The notes beneath the pieces were generated by a model. It made no database searches. It saw only the letters and a program-made list of their open reading frames with translations, and was not told where the DNA came from. Positions 59,073 to 64,000 of a DNA stretch of 64,000 nucleotides are shown one piece after another. The position numbers and the translations under genes were made by a program. The stretch's first letter is position 1. Every line of letters starts with the position of its first letter. Source of the stretch: an uncultured Eubacteriales bacterium. GTDB taxonomy: Bacteria > Bacillota > Clostridia > Christensenellales > Aristaeellaceae. Location of the stretch: assembly GCA_902767565.1 (NCBI GenBank), contig CACXHY010000005.1, forward strand, positions 27,614 through 91,613, in the 5' to 3' direction.

Positions 59073-60542
59073 ATGAAGAGGATGATCCGGATCCTGACAC
59101 TGCTGCTGGCCCTTATGCTGCCCGCTCTTGCAGCGGGGGAGGGAGAGAGCGCTTCTCCCTGCGACCTGCCGGCGGACGAAACGGAAGCACCGGAGGACAG
59201 CGCCGAAAGCGCTCTGGACGCCGTCAGCGGCATCGGCGCATTCCACATCATCGTGGACGGCTTCCGTTATGACGGCAGCTTTGCGGAGCTTCGCCCCTTC
59301 GGAGTGACCCTCTGGCTGCATACGGACCGGATCACGCTCTCCGGCGTGCGGGCAGCGGAAGTGTCCCTTGTCCGGCTTGACCCCGGTCTGTATCCCTCTG
59401 ACGCGTGGCGGATGGACATTGCCGAGACAGAGGACGGAAGCGGCTTCAGTACGACTGTCACCGCAGTCCCGGTCGGATCGCCGGATGCGGAGGATGCCGG
59501 GCCGGAGGCGGCTGCGGATGAAGAGACACGGGAAGCCGGCAGCGCGGACGCCGAAACGGATACGGAAGAAAACGGCGCGGAATACGCATCTCCGGATAAG
59601 GATGCCGACGCCGACGATCAGCAACAGGTTACCGCCACCCGGACCGATCTGCCGGACGAAGACGCCGACGATGGCCCGGAAGAGAGCACGGCGGTCTGCG
59701 AAACGTCCGCTGCCACGATCACGGATCCGGACGGGGACGCCGCCCCGGAGGAAGAATGCGCCACCGCCACAGACCTGGAGGAGGATGCTGATCCCGAGGA
59801 GTGCGCCACCGCCACGGACCTGGATGAGACTGCTGATCCGGAGAATGAATGTGCCACCGCCACAGACCTGGAAGAGGATGCCGATCCCGAGGAGTGCGCC
59901 ACCGCCACGGATCTGGAGGAAGAAACCGCCGACAGCGGCGGCACATCAGGAAGAAAGAAGAGATCCTCCGGAAAGACCCGCGGCAGCGGAGGCAGAAAGG
60001 CGAAACCGGCCGGGAAGACATCCGCTGCCGCCGCGGAAGGTATGGCACGGCTCATCATAGAGGAAACAGAACTCCCGCTCACTATCAAAGCGGAGCGGGA
60101 AGGCGAGACCGCGCTGTTTGTCCCGCAGACCGTCCGATGGGAGGGGGAGAGCACGGACACCCTCATCCTGACCCGGACCGCCGGGGACGGCGCCGTCACC
60201 TGGACCCTGACCCTGCGGGCCTGCGAAGAACTGGCAGACCGGGGATATGGGAGGCTCATACTGCTCTCCGGAGAGCAGGCGGCAGTCCTGTGCCTCCCTG
60301 AGATCGCCTGCGGCAGCGACTGGGATGCCCTGCGGATCCTCGGGCTGGATCCGGGAGAGATGACGGTCACGGTCAGCATGGGAGGAGACGCGGACGGACC
60401 CGGTCTGATCCTCACGGTGGCCGGGCGTGACTGGGACCTGACCTCGGACCAGGACTGCGGGCTGCACAACGGCATGTGCGGGACGACGGAGCAGCTGGAG
60501 GCGTACCGGGATGCTCAGTATACCTCAGGTGGACAGACATGA
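59073..60542 (+). CDS. Secreted acidic protein with CATATDLEEDADPE repeats
   Basis: ATG 59073 follows GGGAGG; the frame is open for 87 codons upstream but without a ribosome site. 489 aa with a signal peptide (KRMIRILTLLLALMLPALAAG). A folded N-terminal part of about 130 residues is followed by a long Asp/Glu-rich stretch. That stretch contains four tandem copies of an approximately 15-residue unit (ECATATDLEEDADPE) at about residues 228-285, then a basic SGRKKRSSGKTRGSGGRK segment and a beta-rich C-terminal domain. Function unknown. Operon with the glycosidase and a small membrane protein. Confidence 0.75.
   Translation: MKRMIRILTLLLALMLPALAAGEGESASPCDLPADETEAPEDSAESALDAVSGIGAFHIIVDGFRYDGSFAELRPFGVTLWLHTDRITLSGVRAAEVSLVRLDPGLYPSDAWRMDIAETEDGSGFSTTVTAVPVGSPDAEDAGPEAAADEETREAGSADAETDTEENGAEYASPDKDADADDQQQVTATRTDLPDEDADDGPEESTAVCETSAATITDPDGDAAPEEECATATDLEEDADPEECATATDLDETADPENECATATDLEEDADPEECATATDLEEETADSGGTSGRKKRSSGKTRGSGGRKAKPAGKTSAAAAEGMARLIIEETELPLTIKAEREGETALFVPQTVRWEGESTDTLILTRTAGDGAVTWTLTLRACEELADRGYGRLILLSGEQAAVLCLPEIACGSDWDALRILGLDPGEMTVTVSMGGDADGPGLILTVAGRDWDLTSDQDCGLHNGMCGTTEQLEAYRDAQYTSGGQT
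59755..59930 (+). repeat. 45-bp-class tandem repeats encoding CATATDLEEDADPE
   Basis: Four units, TGCGCCACCGCCACAGACCT at the start of each, with 42-48 bp spacing and near-identity between units 1 and 3 and between units 2 and 4. They lie inside the acidic protein. Confidence 0.85.
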
Positions 60543-60559
60543 TCGAAAGAGAGGAAACC

Positions 60560-61759
60560 ATGATGAAGAAGAGACGAATCCTGCGAAACCTGCTGCTGGA
60601 CGCGCTGTTGGCCGGGATCGGCCTGACGTTGTTCGCGCTGTTCCACCATGTGCTGCCGAGACAGCAGGAAAGCGTGGGCATCACCATTGCCCCTCCGACC
60701 GCGGCAGCGGACAGTATGGCTGTGGAGACCGGGACAGAGAAAAGCGTCTCCGATTCCCGGGCGACGGCCGACCGGACAACGGCGGATGCCATTGCCGCCG
60801 AGACCGACCCATCGGCTGAACCGGCGACGGGACACAGCATGTCCGCATCCTCGCAGGCAGGCACCGCTTCCGGGGGCAGAAGCAAGAGCCGGGGAGGAAA
60901 GTCCCGCGGCTCGGGTTCCTCGGAGAAGGGCGGCAGCGCGGTCGCATCCGGCGGGACATCCTCCTCCGCGGAAGGCGCGGCGGACCCCGTGTCTGTCAGT
61001 GAGGGATCCCCGGACCGATCCGGCGGGGAAACGATCCGGACCGTCGGCAGCTACACCGGCTCCGGCATCTCGGTGACGGTCACGGAGCATACGACGGCCG
61101 ACGGCCAGGTCACCTACTATGTGGCGGACATCTATGCCGACGATGTGACTTCTGTTCAGACCGCGCTGGCCGGGGGCACCTACGGCAGCGGTTACCGGGA
61201 TGAGATCGGGGACATGGCGGCATCATCCGGCGCGCTGCTGGCCATCAACGGCGACTACTACGGCAACACGCAGGAGGGCGTGGTGATCCGCAACGGCGTG
61301 ATCTACCGCGCCAATGCCACCGACTGCGATGTCTGCGTCCTGTACTACGACGGCACCATGCGGGTCATGGCCGGCAGCGATTTCAGCGTGGAGGAAGCCG
61401 TTGCCGACGGCGCATGGCAGGCATGGACCTTCGGGCCCTCCCTGCTGGACGCGGACGGAAAGGCCGTCAGCGTCTTCACCTCCACCCGCAGGCTGACCTC
61501 CGCCAATCCGCGGACGGCCATCGGCTACTATGCACCGGGCCACTACTGCATGGTGGTGGTGGACGGCCGGGGCGAGTCCTCCGGCATGAGCCTGGCGCAG
61601 CTTTCTCAGCTCTTTGAGGATCTGGGCTGCAAGGCTGCCTACAACCTGGACGGCGGAAACTCCTCCGTGATGGTCTGGGACGGCGATGTGATCAACCTGC
61701 CCTCAGGCGGCGGCCGGGCTTCCAGCGACGCGATCCTTCTGGTGGAGGTGGATAACTGA
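60560..61759 (+). CDS. Membrane-anchored phosphodiester glycosidase-family protein
   Basis: ATG 60560 follows GAGAGGAAACC. 399 aa: a cytoplasmic basic start, one transmembrane helix (LLLDALLAGIGLTLFALF), a long Ser/Gly/Thr-rich extracellular linker (SGGRSKSRGGKSRGSGSS) and a C-terminal domain of the NAGPA (phosphodiester glycosidase) type. Landmarks are LLAINGDYYG, RTAIGYYAPGHY and the NLDGGNSSVMV active-site region. Such enzymes cleave sugar-phosphodiester bonds; the target may be a wall polymer. It shares linker style with the preceding gene. Confidence 0.88.
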   Translation: MMKKRRILRNLLLDALLAGIGLTLFALFHHVLPRQQESVGITIAPPTAAADSMAVETGTEKSVSDSRATADRTTADAIAAETDPSAEPATGHSMSASSQAGTASGGRSKSRGGKSRGSGSSEKGGSAVASGGTSSSAEGAADPVSVSEGSPDRSGGETIRTVGSYTGSGISVTVTEHTTADGQVTYYVADIYADDVTSVQTALAGGTYGSGYRDEIGDMAASSGALLAINGDYYGNTQEGVVIRNGVIYRANATDCDVCVLYYDGTMRVMAGSDFSVEEAVADGAWQAWTFGPSLLDADGKAVSVFTSTRRLTSANPRTAIGYYAPGHYCMVVVDGRGESSGMSLAQLSQLFEDLGCKAAYNLDGGNSSVMVWDGDVINLPSGGGRASSDAILLVEVDN

Positions 61760-61989
61760 TGCGCAGACTTCATGATCTCGCTGCCCATGTCACGACGGTG
61801 CTCGGCATCATGTTCATCGTGTTCATGATCCTGGACCAGTTCAATCCCATGATGAATTTCGTGGACAATACGGTCTCCCGCGCGCTTCTGGGCCTTCTCT
61901 GCCTGAGCGGCGGCACCCTGGCGATCTGCGGGTGGAAGGTGGCGGAAAAGGACGGGAGCCCGTCGGAGAAAGAAGACCCGGCGGCCTGA
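61759..61989 (+). CDS. Small membrane protein (76 aa)
   Basis: ATG 61759 overlaps the glycosidase stop by one base (TGATG). The 76-aa product has two transmembrane helices (TTVLGIMFIVFMILDQF and RALLGLLCLSGGTLAICG) and a charged C-terminal tail. Translational coupling supports it as a real gene of the same operon. No family recognised. Confidence 0.7.
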   Translation: MRRLHDLAAHVTTVLGIMFIVFMILDQFNPMMNFVDNTVSRALLGLLCLSGGTLAICGWKVAEKDGSPSEKEDPAA

Positions 61990-62008
61990 ACGCGCCGGCT
62001 CCGTGGGC

Positions 62009-62037
62009 TTGCGGACCCGCCCGGCCTGTGCTATGAT
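62009..62037 (+). promoter_or_regulatory. Promoter of the GNAT gene
   Basis: TTGCGG (62009-62014), 17 bases, TATGAT (62032-62037), about 20 bases before the start codon. Confidence 0.6.
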
Positions 62038-62056
62038 AGGCCGGGAGGAATGTGAA

Positions 62057-62557
62057 ATGAGTCTTTCGATCCGGAAAGCGCAGCGCGCCGACCTGCCGGC
62101 CCTGACGGAATTGTACGCCCGGGCGCGCGCCTTCATGGCCGATCACGGGAATCCCCGCCAGTGGGCCGCCAACGGCTGGCCGCCGGCGGAGATCCTGCGG
62201 GAGGATATCGATACCGGCCGCGGCTATGTCTGCGTGGACGGCGGCCGGGTCTGCGGCGCCTTCGTCTTCCTTGCGGGGGATGAGCCGGAGCCAGGCTACG
62301 CACGGATCGAGCAGGGCGCATGGCAGCATCCCGGTCCCTACGGGGTGATCCACCGGCTGGCGTCCGACGGTTCCGTCCGCGGCATCGGCACCTTCTGTGT
62401 CGGATGGTGCGCGGAGCGTTCGCCCCGTCTGCGGGCGGATACCCATCCCGACAACATCCCCATGCAGCGTCTGCTTGAAAAGTGCGGCTTCGTGCGCCGG
62501 GGCATCATCCGTGTGCCCCAGGATGACGATCCGCGCTTCGCCTACGAAAAAGAATAG
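62057..62557 (+). CDS. GNAT-family N-acetyltransferase
   Basis: ATG 62057 follows GGGAGG. 166 aa, beginning LSIRKAQRADLPALTELYARA as in GNAT proteins. The acetyl-CoA region has diverged (VRGIGTFCVGWC instead of the R/Q-x-x-G-x-G/A loop), but LRADTHPDNIPMQRLLEKCG and FVRRGIIRV follow in the usual order. Substrate unknown. Followed by a strong terminator shared with the DtxR gene. Confidence 0.87.
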   Translation: MSLSIRKAQRADLPALTELYARARAFMADHGNPRQWAANGWPPAEILREDIDTGRGYVCVDGGRVCGAFVFLAGDEPEPGYARIEQGAWQHPGPYGVIHRLASDGSVRGIGTFCVGWCAERSPRLRADTHPDNIPMQRLLEKCGFVRRGIIRVPQDDDPRFAYEKE

Positions 62558-62576
62558 ACCGCGGCATAAACGGACA

Positions 62577-62624
62577 CGCAAAACCGCGCCTCCCGGGCTC
62601 ATCGCCGGAAGGCGCGGTTTTGCG
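62577..62624. terminator. Bidirectional terminator between GNAT and DtxR genes
   Basis: CGCAAAACCGCGCC (62577-62590) and GGCGCGGTTTTGCG (62611-62624) form a 14-bp stem. Confidence 0.85.
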
Positions 62625-62629
62625 TCGGA

Positions 62630-63007
62630 CTACTCCACCGGGTAGTGGGCCATCAGCTTCATGAAAGTATCGGCGCTGATCATGTGCTCCATGGCGCAGG
62701 CCTCATCCTCGGCCACGGTCTCCGCGACGCCGGCGCTCATCAGGAACTGCTTGAACCAGGTGTGGCGGGCCAGGGTCTCGGCCGCGATGGCCAGCCCGTT
62801 CTCGGTGAGGAAGATGTTCTTTTCGCCGTCCATGCCGGCGAGTCCGTCGGCTTGCAGCTTGTTCAGGGCGACGGATACGGAAGGCTTGCTGACATCCAGC
62901 TGGCGGGCGATATCCACCGAGCGGCAGCTGCCTTTTTCCTCGGTGATGCGCAGGATGGCCTCCAGATAATCATCCCGCGATTCGTGACGCTTGTCGTGGG
63001 GGTTCAT
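62630..63007 (-). CDS. DtxR/MntR-family metal-dependent regulator
   Basis: ATG 63007 follows CGGAGG; the frame is open far upstream but without a ribosome site. 125 aa. The helix-turn-helix is VDIARQLDVSKPSVSVALNKL, and the C-terminal metal-binding residues are seen as RHTWFKQFL, EDEACAMEHMIS and H in MAHYP. The layout matches the shorter MntR-like members (no SH3 domain). It probably senses Mn2+ or Fe2+. The target is not visible next to it. Confidence 0.9.
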   Translation of the reverse strand: MNPHDKRHESRDDYLEAILRITEEKGSCRSVDIARQLDVSKPSVSVALNKLQADGLAGMDGEKNIFLTENGLAIAAETLARHTWFKQFLMSAGVAETVAEDEACAMEHMISADTFMKLMAHYPVE

Positions 63008-63116
63008 GTTGCTGCCTCCGGAATCATCATATTGAGCGCACAAAACCGACACCGGGTCGCGGGCCTCAAGCAACGCGCGGAACAGCCTGGCGGCGGATAT
63101 GCTTTTGTAAGGAAGA

Positions 63117-63482
63117 TCAGCCGGGCTCGGTCTGATCGAAGAGGAGCAGGATCTTGTTGGTCCCGTCGTCCCACAGGCGCTCGAGATTGTAGAACGCACG
63201 CTCGTCCTGGTGGAAGATGTGCACGAGGATGGTGGAATAGTCCAGCACCACCCAGCGGCCCTCCGCGGAACCCTCGGAGCGGCGCAGCTGCAGCCCCTCC
63301 TTGGCCATGGCGTCGTCCACATCGTCATACAGGGCCTTGACCTGATTGGCGTTGCGGCCCGAGGCGATGATCATATAGTCGCACAGGACGGTCAGCTCCC
63401 GCACATCCAGCGCCACGATATCCAGTGCCTTGCGTTCCCAGAGCACCGACGCGATTTTTTGTACCAGTTCGTTTCCCTCCAT
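63117..63482 (-). CDS. rsfS: Ribosomal silencing factor RsfS
   Basis: 121 aa. RsfS binds L14 and blocks 30S-50S joining in starvation. Family motifs are DIVALDVRELTVLCDYMIIA, SGRNANQVKALYDDV, EGRWVVLDYSTILVHIF and a short C-terminus. It follows yqeK by 3 bases, the standard Firmicutes order (nadD-yqeK-rsfS). Confidence 0.95.
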   Translation of the reverse strand: MEGNELVQKIASVLWERKALDIVALDVRELTVLCDYMIIASGRNANQVKALYDDVDDAMAKEGLQLRRSEGSAEGRWVVLDYSTILVHIFHQDERAFYNLERLWDDGTNKILLLFDQTEPG

Positions 63483-63485
63483 AGT

Positions 63486-64000
63486 TCAGCCTCCTTTTGC
63501 TGCGTGATGGATATTCGTAACGGCGGTCTCGCTCCCGCCGCCGGTTTCGGCGATATGTCCGCAGAGCCACGTCAGGGTCTGCAGGGTGCCCGTGTTCAGA
63601 AAACGCCCGCTCTTCTCCACGTGCTCCACGGTGCCGGACAGGCACAGCAGCATGGCCTCCCGCAATGAGCGCTCGCTGGCCTCCCGGATCCTGGACAGCA
63701 GGGGATACGACTCCCGTCCGGGTTCGATGGTGTCCGCGATGTTGACCACCATGTCCAGCCCGCTCATGCCGGGCTTGCCGGTCGTGTGGGCCGCGATGGC
63801 GCTGAGGATCTCCGGGTCCGTCACGCCGTACACGTGCTCCGCCATCCAGGCGCCTACGGGGGCGTGCAGCAGGGCCCCGCTCTCCAGCACGGAGCGGTCC
63901 TGCGTGATCTTCGCGTCGGCGGCGATCCGCTGCATGTCCTTCAGCGGCAGGCATTTGGCGCAGTCATGCAGCAGGGCCGCGGCTTCGGCTTTGTACGCGT
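63486..64000 (-). CDS. yqeK: YqeK-family HD-domain hydrolase (5'-partial)
   Basis: The frame is open to the right edge, so the N-terminus is outside the window. The visible 171 residues contain the HD motif (LLHDCAK, with a Lys-rich CLPLKD following), LLHAPVGAWMAEHVYGV and AIAAHTTGKPGMS, with DTIEPGR near residue 100. YqeK proteins hydrolyse diadenosine tetraphosphate (Ap4A) symmetrically. It is adjacent to rsfS as expected. Confidence 0.92.
   Translation of the reverse strand, partial: AYKAEAAALLHDCAKCLPLKDMQRIAADAKITQDRSVLESGALLHAPVGAWMAEHVYGVTDPEILSAIAAHTTGKPGMSGLDMVVNIADTIEPGRESYPLLSRIREASERSLREAMLLCLSGTVEHVEKSGRFLNTGTLQTLTWLCGHIAETGGGSETAVTNIHHAAKGG

Overview
The window looks like chromosomal DNA of a GC-rich, Gram-positive Bacillota (Clostridia), probably an anaerobic gut or rumen lineage. 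The evidence is gene order and content. A darA-holB-ricT group, a DUF512-der-plsY group, tilS-hpt-ftsH and yqeK-rsfS are all Firmicutes arrangements. VanW-type, GLUG and CD1871A-type proteins, a bacterial-type 2[4Fe-4S] ferredoxin and AGGAGG-type ribosome binding sites with sigma-A promoters (TTGACA-17-TATAAT class) fit as well. Species cannot be fixed from the sequence alone.

Layout. 1-9.3 kb (+): end of a repeat-bearing membrane protein, then tilS, hpt, ftsH, a VanW protein, exodeoxyribonuclease III, a rhomboid protease and a dCMP deaminase. 9.5-12.4 kb (-): ferredoxin, ricT, holB, darA. 12.6-19.4 kb (+): secreted M16 peptidase, DUF512 protein, der, plsY. 19.5-22.0 kb (-): four-gene operon with inositol monophosphatase and metallophosphoesterase. 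22.2-25.3 kb (-): tRNA-Ser, then an ECF sigma factor with a very large anti-sigma/PepSY-like partner. 25.7-28.7 kb: secreted proteins and a lipoprotein of unknown function. 29.0-34.8 kb (-): an RlmD/RumA-type methyltransferase, a secreted tyrosine phosphatase, three Nudix hydrolases and a metallo-beta-lactamase-fold protein. 35.0-41.5 kb (-): a tight ten-gene operon (see below). 42.3-49.9 kb (-): TetM-like GTPase, Fe-alcohol dehydrogenase, ABC exporter, SDR and aldo/keto reductase, with a divergent AraC regulator at 50.1 kb. 51.5-53.7 kb (+): an XRE-HD fusion protein. 53.8-55.3 kb (-): an AT-richer toxin/immunity-like cassette beside a seven-tRNA cluster (55.3-56.0 kb). 56.5-58.9 kb (-): a TlpA / 4Fe-4S / CD1871A-fusion redox operon. 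59.1-62.6 kb (+): acidic repeat protein, phosphodiester glycosidase, small membrane protein, GNAT. 62.6-64 kb (-): DtxR-type regulator, rsfS, yqeK.

Most interesting points. (1) The 35.0-41.5 kb operon encodes four paralogous small membrane proteins that all carry a D-x4-D-[W/Y/C] motif. They are interleaved with an ATC-hydrolase-family protein, a damaged second copy of it, an HMA metal-binding protein, an alpha/beta hydrolase and a GLUG-repeat membrane protein. The operon sits behind two identical-format operators (GTTAG-N6-CTAAC), but no intact repressor gene lies beside them. It is the best candidate here for an undescribed system. (2) Three 207-209 bp elements share terminal inverted repeats and an internal double hairpin, two of them with 8-bp target duplications. 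They form a non-autonomous (MITE-like) family. (3) There is an XRE + SpoT-like HD + long C-terminal extension protein, and an orphan toxin cassette next to the tRNA cluster. (4) A CD1871A CXXC domain is fused to a membrane protein in a thiol-redox operon.

Limits: assignments come from motif reading without database searches. Single-base frameshifts noted here could be sequencing errors.
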